A DNA stretch of 64,000 nucleotides, taken from assembly GCA_018136815.1 (NCBI GenBank), contig CM030936.1, forward strand, positions 4,230,474-4,294,473, given 5' to 3'. Position numbers and translations under genes: made by a program. The first letter of the stretch is position 1, and each line of letters begins with the position of its first letter. Positions 31,031 through 42,481 of this stretch are shown here, piece by piece. The stretch comes from Isochrysis galbana. Lineage: Eukaryota > Haptophyta > Isochrysidales > Isochrysidaceae. The notes beneath the pieces were generated by a model, which was not told the origin of the DNA, made no database searches, and saw only the letters and a program-made list of their open reading frames with translations.

Positions 31031-32240
31031 GCCATCCGGGCCATGCAGCTTCCCGGATCGGGGTATAGTGTGTGGTCAAGACGTCCGTAAGCATGTGGAG
31101 AGCACAAATAGTGAACTTGTGTGTAGTGCGTCCTCCTAAAAAATTGATTTCTGAGTGTTTACAAGTGCTTGTCTCGAATATTATATTAGTTTTTTGAGCC
31201 CAAGGTCGTTGGTTTTTTGGGTTTCTCGTGAGTGTTTTTGTACAACTAAATTTATACTTGGTTGACCCATGGCCCATGGGGGGGGCACGAGCCCCCCCTC
31301 TCTCCACTCCTCCCCTGCCATGGGGGATGGGGGAGGAACCACCCGACTTTCATATAATGTAACACCAGCTCGAATGCCGCTCAGCAACGCGCTCGTGCGC
31401 GGCAGGCCCGGAGCCCGCACCACACGCCGCGCCGTGTGGCAGGTCGCGCACAAGGGGACGGACTATCTTGTTGCAAAGGCGACGCGATGCGCCTGGCGTC
31501 TGCCGGTGACGATGACTGTGCAGGCCACGTGGTCATCGCACCCGAGGCGCTGGATTCCGGTATCTCCCTGAGTTGCTGGGGTATTGTGTCCGCGTAGCGT
31601 GTGTTTTTTCGCACGTAACGCAGCCAAACCGAAGGGATACCAAATGAAGGTAAGCCGCCTCACACCTCCTAGGCAAGGCGCGGGAGGGGAAGAACCCGGA
31701 GGGAAAGGAGACCAAATGAAGGCAAGCCGCCTAGGGCCTAGGGGGTCTAGGCGGAGCTCGAGCTCCGCCCACCGAAAAATGGGTAAGTCCCGCGCGCCCG
31801 CGCCTGTTTTCAGGATAAGTCGGGACCGAGGCCGCCGCCCACCCGGAGACACAGGAGGAATGGAGAAGGAAGGGGGGCAACGATCACCGGGGGGCCGGGG
31901 GGGGGGGGGGGCACCGGACCATATCTAAATCTAACTCAGCCCTTCCTTCAACCTTCCTTCAACCCTCACCCCTATCCCCCTAGTAGTGCACGGGGGGAAT
32001 CGCCTGATGGCGGGGGGGGGAAGGGCCGGGGGAGTGGGGAGTTGGGTGTTGGAAGTTTTTGTTGCGCGAGAAGAAAGCAGAGGGTCCACGGCCGCGTGTG
32101 CGGTGAGACTATTAGAAGGTTTATTAATTCGTGATTCGTGAGTGTTTTTGTATAGCAACTTAGTCGAGGTGTCGTTCCGTCAATCATGGGACAAATCGAA
32201 TGGAGCCATCAAATGTCCATAGTCATTTATACCTACTTCG
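31031..32240. repeat. Repeat-rich intergenic region
   Basis: 31262-31350 is a GC-rich repeat, inverted relative to 15828-15875. 31640-31735 has two ~72-bp spaced copies of CCAAATGAAGG(T/C)AAGCCGCCT. 31880-31915 is a G-run. A 65-codon frame from ATG 31377 (MPLSNALVRGRPGA...) has no recognisable family. AGTGTTTTTGTA recurs at about 31230 and 32140. Confidence 0.5.
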
Positions 32241-32472
32241 TTGTCTTCATTCCGACACGGCTTGTTCACCTTGAGTGGGGTGAGGTGAGGGATGGTGAGA
32301 ATGAGAGATGGTAGGGTTGTGTGATAGGTGATCAATAGCCATACTTACCTCTGTGATCTCCAACGCTGTCCTAACAACCCCCACCCTCCCACGCTTGTGG
32401 TCACCCCTTCCCCTTGAAGGGTACAAGACGCCAACACATGCGTAATGTGTGGCTTCACGTGCCCCCTCTGCT

Positions 32473-32802
32473 TCAGCAGGGAGGGAAGAGGTGTGTGGAG
32501 GGAGGGGCACGGCTGCGTAGATGCTCAATCTCGAGGTGCATCTCGACCGCGTGCTCGCCATCCCCAGCGCTCGCCGGCCTCCGGATCACCGTGGCGAAGT
32601 CGCGCTCGATGTCGAGGCCGCCAACACCAACGCCCTCGACGTACAATCCTTTATAGCGAGTGCGCCCGGCGCACTCGACGCGAACGGATGTACCGGGCAT
32701 GGGTGAAAAGCTCCCACTGGCATCACGGACGGCGCTCGGCGGCACCGGCGCCGGCAGCACATGCCGCACGAGCCTCTCGTAGCTCTGGGGCATGCCCTCC
32801 AT
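32473..32802 (-). CDS. Possible small gene or first exon, unknown (109 residues)
   Basis: The minus-strand frame starts MEGMPQSYERLVRHV and contains SVRVECAGRTRYKGLYVEGV and EIEHLR, with balanced composition unlike its low-complexity neighbours. A TTTATT box lies ~100 bp upstream on that strand. No family is recognised. The C-terminal ~12 residues look like read-through, so a donor site may be missed. Confidence 0.35.
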   Translation of the reverse strand: MEGMPQSYERLVRHVLPAPVPPSAVRDASGSFSPMPGTSVRVECAGRTRYKGLYVEGVGVGGLDIERDFATVIRRPASAGDGEHAVEMHLEIEHLRSRAPPSTHLFPPC

Positions 32803-33119
32803 CGTTGCAGCCGCCTGCGGGCGCGAACGAGTGACGTCGCCGCTCTCTCTCTCCCAGGAGAGAGAGAAAGTTCCTGCGAGCGCGGCGCGGGAAGACGACG
32901 CGCAGAATAAAGACCTGGCGGGCGTTCTTTCCAGTTTTTGCGACTCGCGTTTTGGAGATCCTTATTTTCTCTTTTGGGGACCCTGGAAATAAGGACCCCT
33001 GCGGACAAGAGAAGTCGCGTAGACTGAGCCTAAATCTAGAATCCAAGCAGCTGCTACAATCTCGTAAATGTAAATGCTCTTTTTGAGAGATAATGAGTTG
33101 GGCAGAAGGAATCTCAAGT

Positions 33120-33124
33120 AAGAT
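33120..33124 (+). other. Target-site duplication (left)
   Basis: AAGAT lies directly before the LTR at 33125. The matching AAGAT is at 35981-35985. Confidence 0.9.
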
Positions 33125-33303
33125 TGTTCGAATAGAGCGCGTGGGACCGCCGTGGGCAGGCCCATACCGAGTAGCGAGACGAGGGCTAGATGTAGCATGG
33201 TCTTAGCGACGCAAGGAGGGGGACGAGATCGGAGGACACACAATTAAGCGTACACCAAGGCACATGGGGACTATGAGCCCCTTCTACTACAAAACTCCAG
33301 ACA
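33125..33303 (-). repeat. 3' LTR of second copia element
   Basis: 179 bp, TGTTCG...CCAGACA on the plus strand, appearing identical to 35802-35980. With the coding frames on the minus strand this is the 3' LTR. The adjoining minus-strand polypurine tract TGTGGGGGAG is at 33304-33313. Confidence 0.92.
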
Positions 33304-33390
33304 CTCCCCCACAGCATGACACTGATGCTGCCTTAAAGACGAGGAAGGACGGACTCAGTCCGAAGACTGGAAGGGCTAACATCATATGCA

Positions 33391-34155
33391 TCAATCAGAA
33401 TTGAGAAGTGTAGCCCGGTGACGATAGAAGGTTGTCTTATCGAGACATTTGGTGAAGATATCCGCTGTCATTTGTCCAGTACCAATCCAAATAGGAACTG
33501 ATATCTTGTGGAGATATTGTTCTCGAGCGTACAGTAGCCAACGCTCATAATGGCGATTGCGAGCGGTAACTCCAGGATTCTTAATCGAGTCACGAGCAGC
33601 GGAATTGTCAGTATGAATGCCAATAGGTAGCGATCGAGGAAGATCAACGAACTCGAACAGATGTAACATAAAGCGTAGATCCCGGGCCGCTAAAGCATAT
33701 ATGGCGGTCTCGGCCTCAGCAGAGGACTGCGCAACGATAGTCAGCTTCCTTGAACGAAATGAGATGGCCACTCCCCCATACATAAGAGCGTAGCCTGCAA
33801 ATGGTTTAGGCATGGATCCCCATGAAGAATCAGCGTAGATGTCGAGCTTATCCACAGATCCATCATAGGTTAACCCGAGGTGACGGGAGTGGTGCAAATA
33901 GCACAAGACGCCTAAGGCAGCCTCATAGCAATCCGGAGATGGGTCGTGCATAAATTGACATAGGAACGAAACATAGAAAGCAACATCCGGCCGCGTAATG
34001 GTGATCCATAGAAGTGAGCCGATGAGCTTGAGATACGACTTATTTCGCATTTGTGAACGTTCGAGGTCACTTGAGGCGACACCTAGCTTGTGAAAGTGGT
34101 CAATCTTGGAAGCACAGACGGGGACTCCAAAGTCCTTAGAACAAGACTTACTCAA
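33391..34155 (-). pseudogene. Copia RT C-terminus and RNase H
   Basis: 254 codons. LKLIGSLLWITITRPDVAF is the conserved block after RT. Then come the RNase H Asp in YADSSWGS, SSAEAE, HTDNSAARD and GQMTADIFTKCL. There is no YVDD box because the upstream RT is deleted. Confidence 0.9.
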
Positions 34156-34607
34156 GAATTCAGTGTGTACATCCTCAATATAACGTGTTTGACGTGAATG
34201 CCATCGTTCTCATAGCCAGCGCGACAACTGAAGAGCCTAGCCGTGAGGGACGGGACAACACGCACTCCAGTAAGCCGCACGGGGACGGAAACGGTCTCAA
34301 ATTGTCCGGGCCGGTTGCGAATCGGCCGCTGAGCGCTGAGAACAATCGTCATATTGCCAACATGGGTAACTGGCACACGGCTACCGTCTCCAATGATGAT
34401 GTGAGAGCTTGGGTCGGAGTCGGTGACGAGATCTAACTCCCTATGATCGGAGATACAATGACGAGTCGCTCCACAATCGACAATGAATTCGCTCGAGGAC
34501 TCTACGAGGAAGGCGATTTCCGAACCTCGAGCACGGCGGCTAGCGCGTGAGTAGCGTGCAACTAAGGCGATCGAACTGATCAAACCAATCAAACAAACAA
34601 TCGACAA
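34152..34607 (-). pseudogene. Copia protease region, truncated
   Basis: It contains FIVDCGATRHCISDHREL, the aspartic protease motif with Cys in place of the usual Ser/Thr (D-C-G-A), followed by IIIGDGS. The frame ends at the deletion junction near 34155. Between 34607 and 34704 the frame shifts relative to gag. Confidence 0.85.
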
Positions 34608-34703
34608 ACCAATCGAGGCGACCGAGCCAGTCGAAGTCGAAGCAATCGAAGCAATTAATAGCGCCCACGCAACCGCGGGCCAAGCGGTTACGCTGCGTTG
34701 TCC

Positions 34704-35696
34704 CTAGTGGGACCCACCAAGAGCCAAGAGGGCGGCGCCATCGGTAGCGCCATCGAGCCAATCGTCGTGGGTATCCTCCTCTTGAGAGGCACCTTCCTCA
34801 GCGACATTAACATTGGGACGGGCCGGCGACTTGCCGCCCTTTTTGGAAGACTGACGGCTCTGTTTCGCCGGCTTAGATCGCGAGCTCGCGCGCTGCAATG
34901 CCGCAAGCCAATCAGCAAGATTGACGGATTGGTCAGCCGGCGTCGGGCATTGATTTGCTTGGTGATTGCACCCTTGGCACCTGTAGCATCGGGGGGCCGT
35001 TAGGGCTTGCGCTGCGGTGATAGCTCGACGCTGCGGCTGCGCTTTACTAGCGGTAGAATCTGATGCGACAGCGGCGTCGGGGCGAGTCCCGCCGGTCGCT
35101 CGGCGCCCGCCTTCCTTTGGTGCTGTAATGGCTCCCTGATGAAACTTCATTACCCAAAGCGGCGAGAGCCATGCTTGAAGAGCATAGAGAGAGCGATGAG
35201 CTGCGTCGGCGGGGTCTTTGAAGCGGCGAGCGGCCGGCGCAGCCGCGATCTCCTCTTGGCACGTGTGGGCGAGAGACTCCGAGATATCCGGAGTAATACA
35301 CGAAAGAAGTTTGACGACGATTTCATCGGTCGTCTTGCGCCGGTTGAGAGGCCGACGAGAGTTCAAATGCTGGAGATGGGCGACGAGAGAAGCAATGGAA
35401 TGCTCATGAATCCCTACCGTGAGTAGAGAAACAGCGTCCCAGCGAGAGTCATGCTGCAGGAGAGTGAGATCGTCCACGTCTCGATGGCAGTGTCCAAACA
35501 ATAGCTGAAAAGCTTGTGGACCATCATAAAGGGCCCCCGAGTGCAGCATGTCTCTAAGATTCTGATTGATGCATATGATGTTAGCCCTTCCAGTCTTCGG
35601 ACTGAGTCCGTCCTTCCTCGTCTTTAAGGCAGCATCAGTGTCATGCTGTGGGGGAGTGTCTGGAGTTTTGTAGTAGAAGGGGCTCATAGTCCCCAT
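34704..35696 (-). pseudogene. Copia gag with CCHC knuckle
   Basis: 330 codons with a zinc knuckle CYRCQGCNHQANQC (C-x2-C-x4-H-x4-C). The first ~45 codons (35696-35561) are an inverted copy of the element's own 3' end (33263-33402, spanning polypurine tract and LTR start). The original gag start is therefore probably the later Met of MLHSGALYDGPQ. Confidence 0.85.
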
Positions 35697-35785
35697 GATG
35701 CAGTTGTCTTTCTGGCCTTTCTTGATGACTCAAGCCGTTTCTATTGCAAACTCGCTTCCTTCAGCGATGCGAGCGTTCGGATCGA

Positions 35786-35801
35786 CTCGGCGGGGGTACC
35801 A
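35786..35801 (-). other. Primer-binding site of second copia element
   Basis: On the minus strand TGGTACCCCCGCCGAG follows directly on the LTR end ...CGAACA. It is identical over 16 bases to the site at 2207-2222. Confidence 0.85.
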
Positions 35802-35980
35802 TGTTCGAATAGAGCGCGTGGGACCGCCGTGGGCAGGCCCATACCGAGTAGCGAGACGAGGGCTAGATGTAGCATGGTCTTAGCGACGCAAGGAGGGGGA
35901 CGAGATCGGAGGACACACAATTAAGCGTACACCAAGGCACATGGGGACTATGAGCCCCTTCTACTACAAAACTCCAGACA
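35802..35980 (-). repeat. 5' LTR of second copia element
   Basis: 179 bp, appearing identical to 33125-33303 and followed on the plus strand by the target duplication AAGAT (35981-35985). Confidence 0.92.
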
Positions 35981-36057
35981 AAGATGCTAGAGCTACTCTA
36001 TGAGTATTTTCGTATTTTCTCGCCAAACAGGTCGCCGGCCGCCTCGGCTAGCTGCTC

Positions 36058-36158
36058 GCCGCTCACTCCCTCTCTCTCGCTCGCTCGCTCGCTCGCTCTC
36101 GCTCTCTCCCTCTCTCCCTCTCTCTCTCCCTCTCCCCCCCCCCCCCCCTCCCCCCCCC

Positions 36159-36205
<47 letters not shown>

Positions 36206-36216
36206 TCTCTCTCTGC
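36058..36216 (+). repeat. (CT)n/C-run tract immediately upstream of the EF-hand gene
   Basis: CTCTCTCGCTCG steps, C homopolymers (36136-36168) and (CT)n to 36215 end about 12 bp before the start codon at 36227, so the tract must lie in the 5' UTR or core promoter. Confidence 0.85.
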
Positions 36217-36226
36217 CTGTCTTCAC

Positions 36227-38833
36227 ATGGAGATCCTCGTTGGGCTGCTGCCGCTGATCCTCTCTTTCGGCCGTCCGGCGATCCCTGCCTCTGCAGGCTG
36301 GTCCTCGGCGGTGCGACAGGCACGGCGTGCTCCACCATTCTCGGGCTCACTCATCGAGGCGGCGCCGCTCCGCACTCTGCCGCCCGGTGCCGCATCATCT
36401 GTGCTTGAGCAGATGATCCTGCGCGTGCTGACAGCAGAGGAGACGGCTGCTGGAAGTGACGCGGGCGCAAGGAGGGAGGAACGTGCTTCGCCGGCGCGAC
36501 CGACGGGCTGTGACGTGGATGCCGGCTGGGATGATGAGCTTGTCGCGCTGCGACTTGCCCTCGAGGACGCTGGATTTGTGCTCGTGGGCCAGAGGGAAGC
36601 AGCGCTTGCTGAGGCATTGCAGCCGACCGCGGCGGAGAGACTTACCGTGCGACCTCGACTGGGACAATGTGATCCCGCGCTTGCGCGCCAGATGGGGCTG
36701 GTGGGCGATGAAGGGACATCGTCAGTCAGTTCCATGGCGTTCATGACTTCGGATAAGGGCAGCGCAGCTCAAGACGGACCCACACGCGCGGGAGGGCTCG
36801 ATGCGCTCAAACAGCTATTTCAGCTCATTGGACCATCAGGTCCGGGGAGTGCTGTCGCGCCTGGTGGTCGCCGCACAAGCGGTGCGTCTGTGACGCGCAG
36901 AGGGCAGGAAGGCGATAGCGCAGCCAATTCCACCGCAGTCACCAGCTCGGGGCGTTCGTTGGCAGGCGAGCAACTTCGCACAGGCGACGAACTGCTTTAC
37001 GGTGGGCGAGTGCTCATCTGGCGGCGCGGCTATGGGTCCGAGGTACAGTCCCCCGCTCCTCGCTCCACGCCCATTTCCACGTGCCCATTTACTTGAATTC
37101 GTTGCTCTGCCCCCTCCAACCCAAGTCGTATGTAGGCCGCCTCGTCGTGCAAAAGCTTGACTACCTCCAATCCTCCCTCGTCGCCTCGGCTGTGACTTTT
37201 CTTCGGCAGCTACTGGTCGACGCCCTCGCATCTTTCGGGGAAGCCGCAGCTATGGCGGCGCGGCAAACGGCGAAAGCCGTAGGCGAGCATGAGGCTGGAG
37301 AGGCCGCAGTCGAGGCGGTCGAGGCAACCACAGCAGCCACCGTGGAAGTCGCCGGCCCGCCAGTTGAAGAGGAAGTAGCGCTGCTCGAGCGTACCTCCCT
37401 CGCAGATGCGCTCAGCGGCCTCTCGCCGATTTCTTTACTACCAACCATCCTGAGGGCTTCCCGGCTCTCCGAGCCTACGTTTGCAGAGCTTGTCGTTGCG
37501 TGGCGCCGTCCACCTCCCGCATCGGCTGCACGGCGCTTGCAAACCACGGCACGTATGGGCGCTCTCTCCCTCCCGGCGGTATTCCGAGCGCTGGATGCCA
37601 ATGGGGATGGGCGATTGTCATGGTCCGAGCTTACCAGAGCCCTGCAGTCTCCAGGGCGCGTGAGGCGAGCAGCACGGCGTGCAGCCGCGCTTGCTAGGCG
37701 GAGGGTCGGCCTGCCGCCGCCGCCTCCCACTGTCGAGCTCCGGCTCTTTCGCGAAATTCCCATCTCCACGTTCTCACTCGTCCTCCCATTCTCGCGCCCA
37801 TCATTCTCACTGAGCGATTGGTTGAGGTGTGTGCGTGCCCGTCCGGACCGACAATTTCCAAGGGGGACACGTTGTGGCCCGCCTTCGGTGTCATGCACCT
37901 CAACACGCCCCTAGCAAGCGGTGTTGCTCTTTAGAAAAAGGAGGCGCACCGACCCTTCTTCTCTTGTCGGTCTATCGGTTCGCTTACGGCAACCCCCTGC
38001 CCGGTCACGTCTACTACGCTTGCGCGGGCAACACATACGCCACGCTGTGCTGATTGCAGGCTTGACCTCATCTCTTCTCCGGCGCTTCTGGCATCCCTTG
38101 CCTCGCTCAAATACAATGACTCAAGGCTCGACGCTGCAGCAGCGTATGCTGTGGGATTGTAAGCTTTCTCACCTTGGATCTGCGAGCCTTGCCGCGCTGC
38201 GGGACCTGCATCGCACCGATGGATGTGCGCGACTCTGAAATTGCCCCTGTCCGCTCCATGCAAGCTGGGCTCCATGCTCACGCGTTTGTCTTGTCTCTTG
38301 TCCTTCGCAGGTGGCTCATCCGTGTGCTCCTTGGCTACCGCAACACATTGGTGCGCTATGAGCTCACTCTGAACAAATTCTTGCGGGACAAGGTTGAGAT
38401 GCGTGGCAAGGCCTCCGTCACCGCCTTTGCATTGAGCGAGGCACGAGTGCAGAGGGCGAGACGTGCTGCTGCCCTGTTGGAGTGGATGCAACGAGGTGGT
38501 GGGGATGCCGATGCGGTGGGTTCCAGGCGCGGTGAGCCCAGAGCACGTGGCGCGTGGGATGAAGCCACGATGTTGGCTGAAGCGAGCGAGGCGCTTGGCC
38601 GCGGCGTGCCCTTTCAGCGGGCGCTGCAGGAACTACGACGACTTGGACTCGTTCGGGAGGTCAGCAAGACGGCTACTTCTACCGGTGTGACCGCTGAGGC
38701 TCCGGTGTTCGGTGCAAACGGGAGCACATCGGCTGCGAACGTACCACCACGATCTCGCCAATTTGAGGTGGTTGCAGATTGGGACCATGTCCTCGAGCAA
38801 TATTGGGCGGGTCTCTTGCGGGTGGAGTCGTGA
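36227..38833 (+). CDS. EF-hand protein of unknown function (four exons, 712 residues)
   Basis: Exons 36227-37042, 37126-37826, 38060-38158 and 38311-38833. The introns (83, 233 and 152 bp) are GT-AG and phases match (0, 2, 2). Exon 3 gives a clean 32-codon stretch (LDLISSPALLASLASLKYND). The N-terminus (MEILVGLLPLILSFG) is a likely signal or transit peptide. Residues 429-440 are a canonical EF-hand loop (DANGDGRLSWSE, acidic residues at 1, 5 and 12), preceded by LPAVFRAL. The C-terminal exon is helical with a basic stretch (WLIRVLLGYRNTLVRYELTL). A single visible EF-hand suggests a Ca2+-responsive regulator or a partner hand too diverged to see. The donor of exon 2 is the least certain join: residues just before it look weakly conserved. 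Confidence 0.65.
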
Positions 38834-39414
38834 AGCGGACTAAGGCGCAGGGAGGCCAAAAGACGTATGAGCTATGCCTCCTCCCCATCCGAAGAAAATG
38901 TTGTCAATGCAACTTTCACTACTCACTAAACTTGAAGCGAAAGGGAGTCACCGGACACCGAAAAAAAAACTTTGAAGTTGCCAGCTACTGCTATCACGAA
39001 TTACCCGCCCCCCGGGACACTACTGACAACGCCTTCATCCCTCACACACTCCGAACTAAGTTATGTTTGGTTGGCATGGGGGAGGGCACGCTCCCTCCCC
39101 CCTCTCCTCCTCTCCTGGCCCCCCTGACCCCTGATGGGTGATGGGGGGAGGGAACCGCCCACCCCCTTGCCATGCCACTTTGCATGCTGACGAATTGAGC
39201 TAACCCACAAGGCACAAGGTCTGTTGGCAATGAGGAAGGGGCCACACCGGCGGTAGGCGAGGCCTCGTCCGTCGGTCCGTCGCGCTCGACGCGCCGCCCG
39301 CCTAGCTCGACGTGCCGCCCGCCTAGCTCGATGCGCCGCCCGCCCAGCTCGACGCGGCCGAACGCTCCAGCCCACTTTGGGGTGCGCAAACGGACTCTGA
39401 AAAAGGCCACTTCG
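38834..39414. repeat. Intergenic with dispersed and 21-bp tandem repeats
   Basis: 39064-39160 resembles the GC-rich repeat at 31262-31350. 39277-39355 holds about 3.5 copies of a 21-bp unit (CTCGACGCGCCGCCCGCCTAG). Confidence 0.65.
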
Positions 39415-39720
39415 GCCCACTGCGATGTTGCCTCGGAGAGGGTTGTCCGATGGGCCACCGGCCAGGGCTCCTCTACCAGGCATACTTAGGGGTTGGGACG
39501 GGCGCGGATCATCAGCATGGGTCCACTGCCCACTCCCGCGGCGGTCCCGGTGGGGCCCGTCGCGTTGGCGTTCGTCAAGGGGCCGGCAAATGCCGGCCGC
39601 TCTGCAGGAAATGCTCACGCCAGCGCGCCAGCTGGTGTGGGGGGGCATCATTTGGTGTGGAAGGCGCTTCTTTGGCGCCAGTCCTCGTGTCAGGGTCTCA
39701 GGTCCTCGCGTTTTATTTAG
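39415..39720 (+). repeat. Dispersed ~300-bp GC-rich repeat, copy 2
   Basis: Same ordered blocks as 23576-23930, about 75-80 percent similar by eye, in the same orientation. Confidence 0.7.
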
Positions 39721-40202
39721 GCTAAGTCGCGCGATCAGGTATCGCCGGTGCAAGGAACCGCCCCCATGTGTGACCCTGATTCCCCCTCAGGTGTTGGCCG
39801 TTGGATTATACCGTGGCGCTATTTTACTTCGGTCTTCATCAAATCACTTAAGGGTTTTCGAAAGATTCCCTCCTTATTCCTGTGCGTAACTGTCGCCCCG
39901 TCGGATCGTCGGATCGTCCGTCGCCCCGTCGCTCTCTTGTCGGCATTCTCTTCCTTGTTCGATCTGTCAGCGGTATCCTGTGCGTTCCGTGATAAGGATA
40001 CGTTAGTGTGGAGAGTGTTGACGTGAGTGTAGTGTCATCTCGTCGGTCCATCGGCCCTTAGCCGTCTGTCGTCTGTCGTTCTTCGTTCGTCGCTCTCATT
40101 CTCGTTCTCGTTCCCGTTCTCGTCCCTCGTTCTCAACACTACCTCAATACCAAACCTCTCCAAGCCCTCAGCCTCAGCCTATCCAACCCGATCCGCCCAG
40201 CC

Positions 40203-40382
40203 ATGTCCGCTCCGTCGTCGCGCTCGCCCTCGCCCAAGCCCGTCCTCCCGCCTTTCTCTGCTGAGGAGGTGGTCCAGCCCGTCATTGGCCACCCCCCAAC
40301 TTCCGCCGCGCCTCTCGCCGCTTCCCTTCCGTCCCTTCTGTTCCCATCTGAGGCAGTGGTAACCTCGGATCCGTCAAAGTAA
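40203..40382 (+). pseudogene. Truncated gag-like leader peptide, copy 1
   Basis: The ATG at 40203 opens MSAPSSRSPSPKPVLPPFSA, 59 codons. The same start is found at 47389 (MSLSPPSSPSLKPACPPSSA) and, without its start, near 46468. Each is preceded by TCGTTCTCGTTCTCG pyrimidine repeats and a CCAAG/CTCAGCC-rich leader. They look like 5' ends of retroelement copies cut soon after the gag start. Confidence 0.5.
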
Positions 40383-40593
40383 GGAGGGAATCTACAAAGC
40401 TTCCCGTGCACTGATGACAACGAGGGCGAGGGGGTGTAGGCTAACCGTTGGGGAAAACCCACGACGGCGAACACCTGCGGCGAAAACGAGGGCGAGCGCG
40501 GGGGAAAACGCGGCAAGGAGGGACCCAGGCGATCGCAAAGCACAAGGACCAGGCCTGGGAATCAGGGCGCACAGGCCACAAGGAGGCGCAAAC

Positions 40594-41410
40594 AACGAGC
40601 CTCAGCCGGAGATCATAAACCACATTTTATGATCTCGGAACGGGCGCAAAGTGCACAATGGCATCGACAATGTCAAGAAGTGGGAAACACAGTCCATTCG
40701 CTAATCTGGGTACTAGAAAGCACCAGCTGCAAGACTTCAATCAACTACAGCAAGCCCAGGCCGACACAACCACCTACAACCGACTTACTACCGCCGCCAT
40801 GCTAGCTAGCTACGTTCTACGTTCCCGCTGCGCCGGAGCCGCCGCACACCACCACGAAAGCGAACGCGCTGGGGCACTAGGAGCGTGCGGAGCGCCGGCG
40901 CTTCTCCGATCCTTGCTCGCGGCTGCCGCGTCGATTCTCACGCGCAGCCAGCCGAGCCGCACGCGTCCTCGCCCGCTTTGCCCGATCATTCTCGGCTTGC
41001 TCTCCCCGGCGTAGCGCGATTTCCACTTCCTGAGTGCGGATCATCGCACCGGAGTCGGAGCTATCCTCATCGCTACAATGGCACATAGCAGCAGGCCCCT
41101 GCGGCATATGGTGGCGAGGTACGCCGCATCTGACGAGGGCCACGCGCGTATGGCGGCAGTCATAGGCGAGGACGCACGACAAGTGGTGCAGGACCTCGAA
41201 CGGCGAGGACGGCCTGCGGATATGGCAATCGCTCCCTTCCTTGCACATGTTGTGCTTGGCCGTATCCCCTATGTTTATGAGAGTGAGTGTGTGTGCCATT
41301 ACTTGTTCCTAGACAATTAACAATCGCATTGACAAATGCAACTTTGGCAATGACAATGTAGCTGTTTATGGTCTCCGGCTGGGGTTTATGATCTCCGGCT
41401 GAGGCTCGTT
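40594..41410. mobile_element. Element bounded by 28-bp perfect inverted repeats
   Basis: 40594-40621 (AACGAGCCTCAGCCGGAGAT, then CATAAACC) is the exact inverse of 41383-41410. Each side also has an inner partial copy of TTTATGATCTC, inverted at the left (40625-40638) and direct at the right (41366-41382). The total is 817 bp. The interior has 80- and 140-codon frames on opposite strands (41078-41320 and 41299-40877) without recognisable families. No clear target duplication. Confidence 0.65.
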
Positions 41411-41572
41411 AAACAGGCAAGGAGCGAGTGATGAGTTACGGGTGACGAGCGGCGCATAGAACATCTATCGAGTAAAGAACAACTAACGAGTAAAGTCGAA
41501 GGCCGCGGATGAGGTCGATCGCGAATGCGACAGCGATTGGCGTCGCGGGCGCGACGGATTCCGCGTTGGCGG

Positions 41573-42473
41573 CCTAGCTGGGAAACACAGCCGGGGCTTC
41601 TCCAAACACAGGAAACACGGTCTGTGTTTGGGTTTCGTAGAAACACAGCCAAACACAGTCCTAAACACAGCGGGGGAGCGGGGGGCTTCTGCTACCTCTA
41701 CCTACTATCTATAACTGTAACTCTCTCTAAGTATAGTACTTTGTAGATTGTCAACATGCCCCGCACTCGGCTTCGCTGCTCCGCTCCCCCCGCGCGCGGC
41801 CCCGCGCTACGCTCCCTTGTGACCGTGCGCAACCCCCCCCCCGTCTCTCCTCCCTCACACCCATGTTCAACCCCAACCTCGACCGTTCCTAGCGCGCGCG
41901 CGCGTGCAACGACGAGGCGACAGACGAGCAGACGAGGCAGACCCTGCCGAGACACCGACACCCCGCGGCAGGAGATGGCACCCACGGCCGTTGCGCCCCT
42001 GCAGTGGGCCGTGCTCCTCAACGGAGCGCGAGGCCAGCGGGCGGCCGTCCTGCAAGACGACGACGAGGCATGATGTGACGAAGAGGCCCTGCCCGCCGCG
42101 CGTGGCGCTTGGCAGGCCGGGAAGCATGACCACCGTTGGCGTGTTGGCGTGCTCCCCGCCCGCGCCACCGGCCTGAGTCAGCCCGTCCTTCAGTGAGTGC
42201 GCAAGCGATCCATTGTCGCGAGGCGCACCAACACAGTTTGGTTTGGGGGTCCGTCATCATCCTCGGCCTCGGCGAGGAAGACCCCAACCACACGCTGTGG
42301 CGGTGCATTAGTTGTCGTGTGGAGCGGCGCGGCAGTGCTGCGCGCGCACGCCGCTAGCCACTGGCCAGCTGCTACAAACACGGCGGCCAAACAGGAGGGG
42401 GTTTGAAACACGGCAAAACACGGCTGTGTTTGGTTTTCCTAGAAACACGGTAAACACGTGTTTCCCAGCTAGG
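41573..42473 (+). mobile_element. Non-autonomous hAT-like element with 8-bp target duplication
   Basis: 901 bp with CCTAGCTGGGAAACAC at the left and its inverse GTGTTTCCCAGCTAGG at the right. It is flanked by GTTGGCGG at 41565-41572 and 42474-42481. Both ends carry many AAACAC(A/G)G motifs in both orientations (41582-41680, 42375-42460), typical of hAT subterminal repeats. An 8-bp duplication is the hAT signature. The interior has GC-rich frames without a transposase. Confidence 0.9.
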
Positions 42474-42481
42474 GTTGGCGG

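Larger units (their letters stand above)
33125..35980 (-). mobile_element. Non-autonomous, internally deleted copia-like LTR element
   Basis: It is a 2,856-bp element bounded by 179-bp LTRs and the 5-bp duplication AAGAT. The order on the minus strand is LTR, primer-binding site (35801-35786), gag, protease, then directly the C-terminal RT/RNase H part, polypurine tract and LTR. Integrase and most of RT are missing, so it cannot move without help. The near-identical LTRs and perfect duplication suggest a recent insertion. Confidence 0.92.

Noticed and set aside
39042-39753. 138- and 230-codon Ala/Arg-rich minus-strand frames
   Set aside because: They translate a 21-bp tandem repeat and a dispersed repeat.
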